A stretch of DNA of 64,000 nucleotides from JAWWPY01 sp963822825 (GCA_963822825.1 CAWGIW010000007.1:147161-211160); one strand, 5' to 3'. Counted from the first letter of the stretch, positions 26,553-37,617 are shown. Notes: generated by a model not told the origin, from the letters alone. A program made the numbers and translations.

Positions 26553-28983
26553 CTAGCTGGTGATCCGGTAGACGTCGTAGACGCCGTCGATGGCGCGCAC
26601 GGCGCGCAGCACGTGGCCCAGGTGCTTGGGGTCACCCATCTCGAAGGTGAACCGGCTGACCGCGACCCGGTCCCTGGTCGTGGTCACGGAGGCCGACAGG
26701 ATGTTGACATGCTGCTCTGAGATGGACCGCGTCACGTCGGAGAGCAGGCCGGTCCGGTCCAGCGCCTCCACCTGGATGGCCACCAGGAACAGGGAGCCGT
26801 CCGTGGGCGACCAGCGCACCGCCACCAGCCGTTCGGGCTGGGAATCGAGGAGGTGCCGGAGGTTGAGGCAGTCCGCCCGGTGCACGGACACGCCGTGCCC
26901 GCGGGTGACGAAACCGGTGATCTCATCGCCCGGCACCGGCGTACAGCACTTGGAGAGCCGGGCCCAGACGTCCGAGGCGCCCTCCACGACCACCCCCGAG
27001 TCCCCGGCGGGCCGGGGCCGGGGCGAGCGGGTGGGGAGCGTCGCCTCGGCCAGGTCTTCCTGTGCGCCGGCGATTCCCCCCGCGGACTGGACCAGCTTCG
27101 ACGCCACGGACTGCGCGCTGACATGTCCTTCGCCGACGGCCGCGTACAGGGCGGATAGGTCCGCGTACCGTAGGTCCCTGGCGATGGCGAGCAGCGCGTC
27201 CCCGGTGGCGAGCCGCTGCAGCGGCAGGCCCTGCTTGCGCATGGCCCGGGCGATGGCGGTCTTCCCGGTCTCCGCCGCCGCCTCGCGGCGCTCCTTGGAG
27301 AACCAGTGCCGGATCTTGTTGCGTGCCCGGGCGCTCTTGACGAAGCCCAGCCAGTCCCGGCTCGGCGCCGCGTCCTGAGCCTTGGAGGTGAATATCTCCA
27401 CGGTGTCGCCGTTGTCGAGGGTGCTCTCCAGCGCGACGAGGCGGCCGTTCACCCGGGCGCCGATCGTCCGGTGGCCCACTTCGGTGTGGATCGCGTAGGC
27501 GAAGTCCACCGGCGTCGCGCCCTGGGGCAGCGCGATCACCTCACCACGCGGGGTGAAGACGTAGACCTCGGCGGCGCCCAGGTCGAATCGCAGCGACTCA
27601 AGGAATTCGGCGGGATCGGCGGTTTCCCGCTGCCAGTTGACGAGCTGCCGGAGCCAGGCCATGTCGGCCGTGCCGCCCGGCACGCCACCGCGGCCCGGCA
27701 CCGTCTCCTCCTTGTACTTCCAGTGCGCGGCCACTCCGTACTCGGCCCGCCGGTGCATGCCCCAGGTCCTGATCTGCAGCTCGACCGGCTTGCCCTCCGG
27801 GCCGATCACCGTGGTGTGCAGCGACTGGTACATGTTGAACTTCGGCATCGCGATGTAATCCTTGAAGCGCCCGGGGACGGGATTCCACCGGGCGTGCACC
27901 GTGCCGAGGGCCGCGTAGCAGTCCCGGACCGAGTCGACCAGGACGCGGATGCCGACCAGATCGTAGATGTCGTCGAACCCCACGTTCCGGGCGATCATCT
28001 TCTGGTACACGGAGTAGTAATGCTTGGGCCTGCCGGTGACCCGCGCCTTGACCTTGGCGTTGCGCAGGTCGGAGGAAACGTCCTCGATGACCTCTTGCAG
28101 GAAGACGTCGCGGCGGGGGGCACGCTCGGACACCAGCCGCGCGATCTCGTCGTACCGCTTGGGGAACAGCGTCGCGAAGGCCAGATCCTCGAGTTCCCAC
28201 TTGACCGTGTTCATGCCGAGCCGGTGCGCGAGCGGGGCGAAGATCTCCAGGACCTCACGCGATTTGCGCTCCTGCTTCTCCCGGGGCAGGTAACGCAGCG
28301 TGCGCATGTTGTGCAGCCGGTCGGCCAGCTTGATGACCAGGACCCTGATGTCACGGGACATCGCGACCACCATCTTGCGGACGGTCTCCGCCTCGGCGGC
28401 CTCGCCGTACTTGACCTTGTCCAGCTTGGTGACCCCGTCGACGAGCGCCGCCACGTCGTCGCCGAACTCGCGCCGCAGCTCGGTCAGGGTGTAGTCGGTG
28501 TCCTCAACGGTGTCGTGCAGCAGGGCCGCGCACAGCGTCTCGTGATTCATGCCCAGCTCGGCGAGGATGGTGGCCACGGCGAGCGGGTGGGTGATGTAGG
28601 GATCACCGCTCTTGCGCTTCTGACCGGAATGCCAGTGCGCGGCGACGCCGTACGCGCGCTCGATGAGCCTGACGTCCGCCTTGGGATGGGTGGCGCGGAC
28701 CGTCTTGATCAGCGGCTCGAGCACGGGGTTCATTCCCCCTCCGCGGGCTGCGCCCAGGCGCGCGAGCCGCCGGCGGACCGTGGGGCCGCCCGGCCGCCGT
28801 GGCCCCGCCGGCCGGGGCGGTGACGGTGGCGGGAGGGGCGGGGTGCGTGGCAGTGCCCGGCACGGCCTCGTCCGGCGCCACGACGGCGGCCTCCCCGGCT
28901 GCGGCATCCTGTTCGCGGCTTGCCGGGAGGGCGGGCGTGACACCGGCTCCGCTCGTGCCGGTGGTTGCCACGTCACCGGCCAA
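26553..28983 (-). CDS. relA: Bifunctional (p)ppGpp synthetase/hydrolase RelA/SpoT (probable N-terminal frame break)
   Basis: Full Rel protein: HD hydrolase domain (LLHDTVEDTDYTLTEL, KLADRLHNMRTL), synthetase domain (RPKHYYSVYQKM, YDLVGIRVLVDS, YQSLHTTVIGPEG), TGS domain (VFTPRGEVIALPQGATPVDF), zinc-finger/helical region (LSKCCTPVPGDEITGFVTRG) and ACT domain. It makes ppGpp on ribosomes with uncharged tRNA and degrades it. From GTG 28976 the N-terminus would be Arg/Pro-rich. In the frame of TTG 28983, which has GAGGAG 7 nt upstream, it is Ala/Thr/Gly-rich like other actinobacterial Rel leaders. A one-base break near 28795 joins that frame to the conserved VRRRLARLG. Confidence 0.94.
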
Positions 28984-29102
28984 ATGGGGCTCCTCAGGTA
29001 CGCCAGTACATTCAGTCTATCGGCGGCCGATACCCACAGTGCTGGATCGGCGGGGGACGAGGCCCGCGGGGAGGTATCGGCGGACGATGCCCGCGGCTGC
29101 CG

Positions 29103-29648
29103 TCACACCACCAGGAGGGAGCGGACCGCCACCCCGGAGAGCTTCGCCCGGCCCTCGAGGAAGGCCAGTTCCAGGATCACCGCGATACCGGCGACCTCAC
29201 CGCCGGCCCGCCGGACCAGGTCCGCGGCCGCTTCCGCGGTGCCGCCGGTGGCCAGCACGTCGTCCACGATCAGCACTCGCTCGCCGGGTACGAAGGCATC
29301 CTGGTGCACCTCGATCGTGGCCGTCCCGTATTCCAGCTGATAGCTCTGGGCGTAGGTCGGAGCGGGCAGCTTGCCCTGCTTGCGGACCGGTACGAAGCCG
29401 GAACCGAGCTGGCAGGCGACCGAGGCGGCCAGGATGAAACCGCGTGCCTCGATGCCCGCGACTTTGTCCACCTGGCCGTGCCCGGCGGCCAGGGCCGCGA
29501 CGACCGCGGCCAGCGCGGCGCCGTCCGCCAGCAGCGGCGTGATGTCCTTGAATACGATGCCCGGCTCCGGGTAGTCGGCCACGTCCCGGATCTTGGCGCT
29601 GATCAGGTCGGCGATGACGGTGTCCGCCGAGATCTCCCCGGGCAGCAC
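29103..29648 (-). CDS. apt: Adenine phosphoribosyltransferase
   Basis: A 181-residue type I phosphoribosyltransferase making AMP from adenine and PRPP. It has FKDITPLLADGAAL, GIEARGFILAASVA, RKQGKLPAPTYAQSYQLEYG and the PRPP loop VLIVDDVLATGGTAEAA. The start is GTG 29648, 3 nt after the secF stop; no strong ribosome-binding site, so coupling to secF is likely. The relA-apt-secFD order is conserved. Confidence 0.95.
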   Translation of the reverse strand: MLPGEISADTVIADLISAKIRDVADYPEPGIVFKDITPLLADGAALAAVVAALAAGHGQVDKVAGIEARGFILAASVACQLGSGFVPVRKQGKLPAPTYAQSYQLEYGTATIEVHQDAFVPGERVLIVDDVLATGGTAEAAADLVRRAGGEVAGIAVILELAFLEGRAKLSGVAVRSLLVV

Positions 29649-29651
29649 CGG

Positions 29652-30929
29652 CTACCGCCGCTTCTTCTTGCCGCTGGGGCGGCGCTTGGCGGTACCGGGA
29701 CGGCGCGGCTGCTGGCGCGGGCCCGGGCGGGCGCCGGGCGCAGGCGTGCCGCGTGGAGTGGCCCGGCCCGCGGCGACCTTCTCCCCGGCCGACTCGTCAG
29801 GCGGACCGGCCTCGGCGCCGGAGTCATAGCTGTCGTCCACGGCGTCCTCCGCGGCGGGCCCGTCATCGAGCGCCACGGCCGCCGCGGCCGGACCAGGCTT
29901 GCCGGGCGCCTTGCCGCTCGTCTTGGCCGCCGCGCGCTTGGCCGCCCGGCCGCCCGCTTCGCGCAGGGCCACCCGCTTGGCGAGCGCCTTGAACTGCGGC
30001 TCGCGCTCCTTCAGCTGAGCCAGGACGGGGGTGGCGATGAAGATCGAGGAGTACGTGCCGGACAGCATGCCGACGAACAGGACCAGCGCGAGGTCCTTCA
30101 GCTCCCCGGCCCCGAGCAGGGCTCCGCCGACGAACAAGATCCCGGCCACCGGGAGCAAGGCGATGATCGAGGTGTTGATGGACCGGACCAGGGTCTGGTT
30201 GAGCGCGAGGTTGGCCGCCTGGCTGTAGGTGCTCCGGGACGAACCGGCCAGCCCCGCGGTATTCTCCCGTACCTTGTCGAAGACGACCACGGTGTCGTAG
30301 AGCGAGTACCCGAGGATGGTGAGCAACCCGATCACGCTGGCCGGGCTGACCTCGAAGCCGGCCAGCGCGTAGATCCCGGTCGCGATCACGATGTCGTGGA
30401 TCAGCGCGACGAACGCGGAAGCGGCCATCCGCCACTCGAACGCGACCGACAGGTAGACGACGATCACGACCAGGAAGGCGATCAGCGCCTGCAGCGCTTT
30501 ATCCGTGATCTGGCTGCCCCAGGTGGGCCCGATAAAGGTGGCGGCCACGTTCTTGGTCGGTATCCCGAAGGCGTGGCTGATGCCGTTCTGCACCCTCTCG
30601 ACCTGCTGAGAGGACGGCAACTTCCCGGTCTGCACCCGCCACATGGCCTTGCTGCCGCTGCCGACCTGCTGGACGATCGCGTCGGGGCCGCCCCCTGAAC
30701 CGGTCACCGTGCTGCGCACCTGGGCGATCGTGGCGTGCGGATCGGCGAACTGGAAGACGGAGCCGCCCTTGAAATCGACGCTGAAGTTAAGCCCGCGGCC
30801 GACCAGCGCGCCGACGCTGATCAGCAGGATCAGCCCGGAGATGGCGTACCAGAGGCGCCGCCGGCCGACGAACTCGACCGAGACCTCACCGCGGTAGAGC
30901 TTGCCGCCGATGTTGCCGAGCCGGGACAT
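29652..30929 (-). CDS. secF: Protein translocase subunit SecF
   Basis: A 425-residue inner-membrane protein with six helices, partner of SecD in proton-driven late export. It contains FSVDFKGGSVFQF, FEWRMAASAFVALIHDI, GYSLYDTVVVFDKVREN and LALVLFVGMLSGTYSSIFIA. The cytoplasmic C-terminus of about 110 residues is extended and rich in Ala/Gly/Pro/Lys, ending in a basic cluster, as in other actinobacteria. ATG 30929 overlaps the secD stop (TGATG); the longer frame upstream lies inside secD. Confidence 0.95.
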   Translation of the reverse strand: MSRLGNIGGKLYRGEVSVEFVGRRRLWYAISGLILLISVGALVGRGLNFSVDFKGGSVFQFADPHATIAQVRSTVTGSGGGPDAIVQQVGSGSKAMWRVQTGKLPSSQQVERVQNGISHAFGIPTKNVAATFIGPTWGSQITDKALQALIAFLVVIVVYLSVAFEWRMAASAFVALIHDIVIATGIYALAGFEVSPASVIGLLTILGYSLYDTVVVFDKVRENTAGLAGSSRSTYSQAANLALNQTLVRSINTSIIALLPVAGILFVGGALLGAGELKDLALVLFVGMLSGTYSSIFIATPVLAQLKEREPQFKALAKRVALREAGGRAAKRAAAKTSGKAPGKPGPAAAAVALDDGPAAEDAVDDSYDSGAEAGPPDESAGEKVAAGRATPRGTPAPGARPGPRQQPRRPGTAKRRPSGKKKRR

Positions 30930-32822
30930 CACGCCTCCTTCGCCGAGATCCGGGCCGGGCTGGTGGCCGGGCGCGGTGACGAACCCCGCCACGGCGCGCG
31001 GGCACCGAGGCGGGCCGGGTCGAGGCCGGACAGCGGGTGCCCCTGCCCGAAGAACTTGGTCCTGGCCAGCAGGGTCACCGTCGGCTTGGTGAACAGGAAC
31101 ACCACGACCACGTCGATGATGGTGGTCAGGCCGAGGGTGAAGGCGAAGCCTTTGACGTCCCCGATGGAGAAGAACCACAGCAGCGCGGAGGCGAGGAAGG
31201 ACACCGTATCGGAGACCAGGATGGTCCGCCGCGCCCGTTTCCAGCCGCGTTCCACCGCGGTCCGCAGCGTCCGCCCCTCCCGGACCTCGTCACGGAGCCG
31301 CTCGAAGAAGACCACGAACGAGTCCGCGGTAATGCCGATGGCCACGATGAGGCCGGCGATCCCGGCCAGATCCAGCGAGAAGCCCTGGTAGTACTTGCTC
31401 AGCACGATGATCGACTCAGTGACCAGGGTGGCGGCGATGATCAGGCTGGACACCGCGACAATGGCCAGGCCGCGGTAGTAGAGCAGGCAGTACACCACGA
31501 CCAGGATCAGGCCGAGCGCGCCGGCCAGCAAGCCCGCGTTGAGCTGGTCCCGGCCGAGCGTGGGCGAGACCGTCGAGAATTGCTGCGTCTTGAAGGTAAG
31601 CGGCAGCGCCCCGTAGCTGAGCACGTTGGCCAGGGACCCGGCCTCGGTCTGGCTGAATCCGGCGTTGCTGGGACCGGAGATCGTGGCCGAGCCGCCGGGG
31701 ATGGCCGCGTTGATGGTCGGGCGCGGAGACCACGTTCCCGTCCAGGACGACCGCGAGCTCGTCCAGGGTTCGTGCCGTCGCGCTGGTGTTGATGCTGCTG
31801 CCGTACTGGCTGTACATCTGGCTGGTGAGCGCGCCGAACAGGGCCGTGCCCTTGTTGTTGAAGGTGAGGTTGGTCTCCCAGTACACGCTGGTCGAGATCA
31901 GCGTGGCGCTGGCCGCGGTGACCATCTGCCCGAGGACCTTGGCCTTGTCCAGCACGAACTTGGTCTGGGGACCGTAGTCACCAGCACCGCACGCCACGAT
32001 CTGCGTATTCGGGTTGTCGAACTGCTGGCCCGTGTAGCCCACCTGCTCCTTCCATTTCGGGTTGGCGCAGTTGAGCTTGTTGAACAGTTTCTGCACGGGC
32101 GCGCTGACCAGGCTGGCCTCACCCGCCGCGCCGCTCACCGCGGAAGTGGCGGACGGTGACGCGCTGGGCGACGCCGACGGGCTCGCGGACGCCGTGGCCG
32201 ACGGGCTGGCCGAAGCGGCGGGCAGCGCCCGGGCCCGGCTCGCCATCTCCTGGGCGCCGGCTGCTCCCCCGGCCGCGCCGGCCGCGCCCGCGGCGTGCGC
32301 GGAGGAACTGGCGGACGCACTGGGCGAAGCTTTCAGCGTCGCCGATGGGCTGGCGCTCGGCGAAGCGGTCGATGACGCACTGGCCGAGGGCGCCGGCGTG
32401 GCCACGGTGGTGTTCGGGGCCTCCAGCAGCACCTCGCGGAACCGCAGCTGGGCGGTCTGCCCGACCAGGTTCACCACCTGCTGTGTTCCCTGGCCGGGGA
32501 CCGACACGCTGATGACGTCGTTGCCCTGCTGCACGACCTGCGCCTGGGCGAAGCCCGCCCCGTAGACCCGGCTCTGCATGATGGTCAGCGCCTGCTGCAT
32601 CTCCGAGGCCGGGGGGATGGCACCCTTGGCCGTCTGGGCCTTCAGCGACACCGTGGTGCCGCTGGTGAGGTCGAGGCCGAGGTTGACCTTGAAGTCCTTG
32701 TGCCAGCTGGCCGGCTGGACGAGGTTCCCGCCCACGATCAGCAGGAAGAGCACGACGATCAGCGCGCCTAGCACCGTCAGTGCGCGCCCCGGCCGGGAGA
32801 CGTTACCGCTTGGGGGAGCCAA
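30929..32822 (-). CDS. secD: Protein translocase subunit SecD (one frame break)
   Basis: About 630 residues: N-terminal helix (LTVLGALIVVLFLLIVGG), periplasmic P1 domain (LGLDLTSGTTVSL, YGAGFAQAQVVQQGNDVISV) and five C-terminal helices (SLDLAGIAGLIVAIGITADS, FFERLRDEVREGRTL, LGLTTIIDVVVVFLFT). Between residues about 140 and 215 is an unusual Ala/Ser/Pro-rich insert with repeated SAS/PSA units. The frame breaks near 31720, where GCGCCCGACC carries one C too many; downstream the SecD frame continues perfectly. The start is TTG 32822, chosen to keep the first helix. It is followed directly by secF. Confidence 0.92.
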
Positions 32823-32870
32823 TTCTCGCTTGTCCTTTGATTCTCATGCCGTCAGGCCCGGTGGCGAGCG

Positions 32871-33272
32871 TCACTGGCCGGGGGATAACTCCGTGGTGTA
32901 GCCGTCCTCGGTGGTGGTTTCCGGCGTGCCGGTGTCGTCGCTCACCGGCGGCTCGCTCACGTCCGCCCCGGTGTCGTCGGGCACTACTTCCATAACGGCC
33001 CGGCGCAGAAAACGTGCCTGAACGCCGGGCGCGATCTCCAGCACCACGTCGGTATCGTCCGCGGACACCACGGTGGCATACATCCCCGCCGTGGTGCGGA
33101 CCTGCTGGCCGGGCATGACCTGCTGCTGCATCTGCTGGACCTGGCGCTGCCGGTTGCGCTGCGGGCGGATCATCACGAAGTAGAACAGGCCGAACAGAAC
33201 CACGATCACCAGCAGGAACGTGTAGCTGCCCGACGATGACTTGGCCGCGGCCGCGAGTTCAAAGTTCCCCAT
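32871..33272 (-). CDS. yajC: Preprotein translocase subunit YajC
   Basis: A 133-residue protein: one membrane helix (YTFLLVIVVLFGLFYFVMIR), the hallmark RPQRNRQRQVQQMQ, then a small soluble domain (PGQQVRTTAGMYATVVSADD) and an acidic Thr/Glu tail. It is an accessory subunit of SecDF. ATG 33272 follows AAGGA at 9 nt. Lies 48 nt upstream of secD. Confidence 0.93.
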   Translation of the reverse strand: MGNFELAAAAKSSSGSYTFLLVIVVLFGLFYFVMIRPQRNRQRQVQQMQQQVMPGQQVRTTAGMYATVVSADDTDVVLEIAPGVQARFLRRAVMEVVPDDTGADVSEPPVSDDTGTPETTTEDGYTTELSPGQ

Positions 33273-33469
33273 CCGGGGCATCCTTCCAGTTGATGTGCTT
33301 CGCCTGGTCACGCCAGCCAGGACCGACACCGGCGGGGGCCGGAGTCCTGGCCCAGGTGGCTGTCGTTGACCGACTGCCGAAGTGTAGCGGCGTGCAGGCG
33401 ACGCACCAACAGGCTACGGCTTTCCGCGACTGATCGTGACATGCCTGCGACTGAAATCGCCCGGTTCGG

Positions 33470-34590
33470 TCACTCGAACAGGCCGCCCGGGACGGCCAGG
33501 CCCGGTGGCTCGGGCGGCGCGAGGCCCAGATGCTCCCAGGCCGCGGGGGTCGCCACCCGGCCTCGCGGCGTCCTGGCCATGAGCCCGGCCCGGACCAGGA
33601 ACGGCTCGGCCACGACCTCGACCGTCTCCGCCTCCTCACCGACCGCCACGGCCAGGGTGGACAGGCCGACCGGTCCACCCCCGAACCTGATGACGAGCGC
33701 GCCGAGCACGGCCCGGTCGAGGCGGTCCAGGCCTGTCTCGTCCACCTCGTACAGCGCGAGGGCGGCGCGGGCGAGATCACGGGTGATCACTCCGTCGGCG
33801 CGCACCTCAGCGTAATCGCGGACCCGGCGCAGCAGCCGGTTGGCGATCCGGGGGGTTCCCCGGGACCGCCGGCGATCTCGTCGGCGCCGTCGCCACCCAG
33901 GGCCACCCCGAGCAGGTCCGCCGACCTCCGGATGATGATCTCCAGTTCGGCCGGCTGATAGAAATCCAGGTGGGCCGTGAACCCGAACCTGTCCCGCAGG
34001 GGCGCGGGCAGCAGCCCGGCCCTGGTGGTGGCGCCCACCAGCGTGAACGGCGCGATGGCCAGCGGGATGGCGGTGGCGCCCGGCCCCTTCCCGACCACAA
34101 CATCGACCCGGAAGTCCTCCATGGCCAGGTAGAGCATCTCCTCCGCGGGCCTGGCCACGCGGTGAATCTCGTCGATGAACAGGACGTCGCCCTCGCCGAG
34201 CGTGGACAGGATGGCCACGAGGTCGCCGGCCCGCTCGACGGCCGGGCCGCTGGTGATGCGCAGCGGAGTCCCGAGCTCAGCGGAGATGATCATCGCGATG
34301 GTGGTCTTGCCGAGGCCGGGCGGCCCGGACAGCAGCACGTGGTCGGGTGGCCGGCCGCGGCGCAGCGCGCCTTCGAGCACGAGGGACAGCTGCTCGCGGA
34401 CCCGGGTCTGGCCGATGAGCTCGTGCAGCCGCTTGGGCCTGAGCGCTCCCTCGATGAACCGGTCATCGGCGTCGGCCAGCGGGGAAATCAGCCGCTCCTG
34501 CTCGGCGGCGGTCAGCGCGGGGGCCTCCTGCGCCGCCGCGTCGGCCGCCGGGTGGGCACCATCGCGCGCGGCCGGATCCGGGCCGGTCAC
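33470..34590 (-). CDS. ruvB: Holliday junction branch migration helicase RuvB (one frame break)
   Basis: AAA+ motor of the RuvAB complex. Walker A LLSGPPGLGKTTIAMII, Walker B VLFIDEIHRVAR, sensor 1 LVGATTRAGLLPAPLRDRFG, then, after a one-base deletion near 33870 (GCCGGCGG where GCCGGGCGG fits), the winged-helix C-terminus (ALGALVIRFGGGPVGLSTLA and RTPRGRVATPAAWEHLG). GTG 34590 overlaps the ruvA stop (GTGA). An N-terminal extension of about 45 residues precedes the conserved LRPKRLHELIGQ. Confidence 0.93.
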
Positions 34591-35254
34591 GCGCGGCTCA
34601 GCTTCCGCAGCGCGGCGCGCAGCGCCACGGCCACATCCACGTCTCCGCCGCCGCCGGGGCGGGCGAGCCCTCCGGGCCGGCGGGCGGTTCGGCCAGTTCC
34701 GCCTCGACCGCGGCAATGGCCAGGTCGGCATCCCGGGCCGGCCAGCCCAGGTTCACCAGCCCGGCCCTGACCTGGTCGCGCCAGGACGCGGCGCGCGGGG
34801 CGGGCACGCCCGCCCCCGGGCCGACCGCCCCGGTGCCGGGCGCCCCGGTGCCGGGCGAGCCGAGCCGCCCGGCGAGTTCCAGCACGATCCGCTGCGCGCC
34901 CTTCCGGCCGATGCCAGGCACCCGGGTCAGCGCGGTCACGTCCTCGGCGGCGATGGCGCGCCGCAGGCCGTCCGGGCTGAAGACGGCCAGCATGGCCAGG
35001 GCCAGCCGGGGCCCCACCCCGCTGGCCGTCTGCACCAGCTCGAACACGTCCCGCTCATCGTCGCCGGCGAAGCCGTACAGGGTCAGCGCGTCCTCCCGGA
35101 CCACCAGCGAGGTCGCGACCCGGGCCCGCTCCCCCGTCCGCATCGTGGCCAGCGTGCTGGGCGTGCACTGCACCAGCAGGCCGACGCCGCCCACCTCGAT
35201 CACGGCGCCCTCCGGGGCGATCGCGGCGACCAGCCCGTCCAGATGAGAGATCAC
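34587..35254 (-). CDS. ruvA: Holliday junction DNA helicase RuvA (frame break near 3' end)
   Basis: Domain I OB fold (MISHLDGLVAAIAPEGAVIEV), domain II helix-hairpin-helix (FELVQTASGVGPRLALAML; LTRVPGIGRKGAQRIVLELAG), and a flexible linker with PGTGAPGTGA repeats. Domain III (NLGWPARDADLAIAAVEAE) ends in DVDVAVALRAALRKLSRA only after a one-base shift near 34650. It recognises Holliday junctions and loads RuvB. GTG 35254 overlaps the ruvC stop. Confidence 0.93.
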
Positions 35255-35784
35255 CGCAGGTCCCTTCGGCTCGCGTGGGCGGTGGCGACGGCGGCCGCGA
35301 GACGCGACTGGGCGCCCCCCCGCCACAGATGACAGATGGCCAGGGCCAGGGCGTCCGCCGTGTCCGCGGGCTTCGGCGGGTCCGCCATCCGCAGCAGCCG
35401 CATCACCATGGCGGTCACCTGGGCCTTGTCGGCGCGCCCGCTGCCGGTGACGGCCGCCTTCACCTCACTGGGCGTGTGCAGGGCGACCGGCAGCCGGCGT
35501 CGCGCCGCGCACAGCACGGCCACGGCGCCGGCCTGCGCGGTGCCCATGACCGTCCGGACATTGTGCTGGCTGAATACGCGTTCCACCGCCACGGCATCCG
35601 GCCGGTACTCGGCCAGCCAGGAATCGATCTCGACCTCCAGGGCCAGCAGCCGGGTCGCGAGGTCATCGCCGGCCTCGGTGCGGATGACACCGGCCGCCAC
35701 CAGGCCGGGAGGGCGGCCCGGGGTGCCGTCCACGATGCCCAGCCCGCACCGGGTCAGTCCGGGATCGACACCGAGCACCCGCAT
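35251..35784 (-). CDS. ruvC: Crossover junction endodeoxyribonuclease RuvC
   Basis: A 177-residue resolvase with the RNase H fold: catalytic residues in MRVLGVDPGLTRCGLGIV, AVERVFSQHNVRT (Glu), and DTADALALAICHL (Asp). It nicks Holliday junctions symmetrically. ATG 35784 (GGAG 5 nt upstream) is used rather than an upstream in-frame start at 35841. First gene of the ruvC-ruvA-ruvB set, each overlapping the next by 4 bp. Confidence 0.95.
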   Translation of the reverse strand: MRVLGVDPGLTRCGLGIVDGTPGRPPGLVAAGVIRTEAGDDLATRLLALEVEIDSWLAEYRPDAVAVERVFSQHNVRTVMGTAQAGAVAVLCAARRRLPVALHTPSEVKAAVTGSGRADKAQVTAMVMRLLRMADPPKPADTADALALAICHLWRGGAQSRLAAAVATAHASRRDLR

Positions 35785-35914
35785 TGCCGCTCCATCCCGG
35801 CCAGTGCCCAGCACCGGCGAACACCTGTTCGGTCGCGACATTACCGGCCCGGACGCCGCGGCGCGGCGAGGACGTCCGGCGTGTCGCGGCCCGGGTCACC
35901 GCCGGGTGCGGGCG

Positions 35915-36667
35915 TCAGCCGAGCTTCTCCATCACGTCGTCAGACACGGAGTAGTTCGCGTACACATCCTGCACGTCGTCGGAGTCCTCGAGCGCTTCGA
36001 TCAGCCGGAAGACCCGTCTGGCCTGATCCTCGTCGAGCTCGATCTCGACGGCGGGCAGGAACGCGGCCTCCGCGGACTCGTACTCGGTCCCGGCCCGCTG
36101 CAGCGCGGTGCGCACCGCCACCAGATCGCCGGGCTCGCTGATCACCTCGAACGACTCGCCGAGGTCGTTGACCTCTTCCGCGCCCGCGTCCAGCACCGCG
36201 CCAAGCACGTCGTCCTCGGTAACCCCGCCTGCTTTGGGGACGATCACGACGCCCTTGCGGTGGAACATGTAGGACACCGAGCCGGGGTCGGCCATGGAAC
36301 CACCGTTGCGGGTCAGGGCGGCCCGGACGTCCGCGGCCGCCCGGTTCCTGTTGTCGGTCAGGCACTCCACGAGCACGGCGACTCCCCCGGGGGCGTATCC
36401 CTCGTAGGTGACCGTCTCGTAGGCGGCCCCGCCGGCCTCGAGCCCGCCGCCGCGGCGGACCGCGCGGTCGATGTTGTCGCTGGGCACCGAGTTCCGCTTG
36501 GCCTTCTGCACCGCGTCGTAGAGCGTGGGGTTCCCGGCCAGGTCGGCGCCGCCGGTCCGGGCCGCGACCTCGACATTCTTGATCAGCTTGGCGAACAGCT
36601 TGCCGCGCCGGGCGTCAACGACCGCCTTCTTGTGCTTGGTCGTGGCCCACTTCGAGTGGCCGCTCAT
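35915..36667 (-). CDS. yebC: YebC/PmpR family transcriptional regulator
   Basis: A 250-residue protein starting MSGHSKWATTKHKKAVVDARRGK, with YEGYAPGGVAVLVECLTDN and the acidic C-terminal domain. YebC-type proteins bind DNA upstream of target genes, and some family members act in translation of proline stretches. ATG 36667 overlaps the pdxT stop (ATGA), the conserved pdxT-yebC coupling of actinobacteria. Confidence 0.95.
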   Translation of the reverse strand: MSGHSKWATTKHKKAVVDARRGKLFAKLIKNVEVAARTGGADLAGNPTLYDAVQKAKRNSVPSDNIDRAVRRGGGLEAGGAAYETVTYEGYAPGGVAVLVECLTDNRNRAAADVRAALTRNGGSMADPGSVSYMFHRKGVVIVPKAGGVTEDDVLGAVLDAGAEEVNDLGESFEVISEPGDLVAVRTALQRAGTEYESAEAAFLPAVEIELDEDQARRVFRLIEALEDSDDVQDVYANYSVSDDVMEKLG

Positions 36668-37272
36668 GAACGTTCCCTCACCATGTCAACGAAGAGTTTG
36701 TGCACGCGTGTGTCGCCGGTCAGCTCCGGATGGAACGCGGTGGCGAGCGCGGGACCCTGCCGGACCGCGACGATCCTACCCGTGGCCGACTCGGTGCCGA
36801 GGATCTCGACCTGCGCGCCGGTCTGCTCGACCCAGGGGGCCCGGATGAAGACCGCGCGGAACGCTGGGCCAGGCACACCGGCCAGCGCGATGTCGCTCTC
36901 GAACGAGTCCAGCTGACGCCCGAACGCGTTACGGCGGACCGTCATGTCGATCCCACCGAACGTCTGCTGCCCGTTCACCCCGTCGAGCAGCCGGTCCGCC
37001 AGCACGATCATGCCCGCGCACGACCCGAACGCGGGCATCCCGGCGCTGATCCGCTTCCGCAGCGGGTCCATCAGGTCGAATATCACAGCCAGCTTCCACA
37101 TTGTGGTGGATTCCCCGCCGGGAATGATCAGCCCGTCGACCGCCTCGAGCTCGTCGGGCCGGCGTACCGGCATCCCCGACGCACCCGCGACGGCCAGCGC
37201 CGCCAGGTGCTCGGACACGTCCCCCTGCAACGCCAGAACGCCGACGACCGGGGCGTCCGGGGGGGCGGGCAT
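36664..37272 (-). CDS. pdxT: Pyridoxal 5'-phosphate synthase glutaminase subunit
   Basis: A 202-residue class I glutamine amidotransferase supplying ammonia to PdxS. Oxyanion strand LIIPGGESTTM, nucleophile Cys in FGSCAGMIVLADR, His-Glu pair in ATAFHPELTGD. ATG 37272 follows AGGAGG at 7 nt, preferred over an upstream GTG-type start. Its partner pdxS lies 1.2 kb upstream, separated by a Clp N-domain gene. Confidence 0.95.
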   Translation of the reverse strand: MPAPPDAPVVGVLALQGDVSEHLAALAVAGASGMPVRRPDELEAVDGLIIPGGESTTMWKLAVIFDLMDPLRKRISAGMPAFGSCAGMIVLADRLLDGVNGQQTFGGIDMTVRRNAFGRQLDSFESDIALAGVPGPAFRAVFIRAPWVEQTGAQVEILGTESATGRIVAVRQGPALATAFHPELTGDTRVHKLFVDMVRERS

Positions 37273-37617
37273 GGCGATCCTCCTGGGGATCGGCGGGGGC
37301 ACGGGTTACCTCTGAGCGTATCGATGTCCCCCGAGCACCCGAAACACCGGCCGACAGACCGCGAAAACCCCCCACAACGGATCACATCACCCAGCGCGCT
37401 GCCCGGGAGTGCGATCATTCTGACTTTTCACGCGTTTGGTGACCACAATTCAGGACAAACCTCCCGTGATCATGGTCGTAACGTGTGCTATGTACTCGGT
37501 AGCCGGATACGGCGCCCGCCACGCACGGGAATCGGTCGGCCAAAACCTGTATCAGCCGACGGCCGCACCGCATTTCATGATCGCGGCTGACTTGTGGCAT
37601 CTGACCGGCAACACCAC

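Noticed and set aside
37415..37600. Short minus-strand frame (61 codons) upstream of pdxT
   Set aside because: No family features and unsuitable start context; treated as noncoding.
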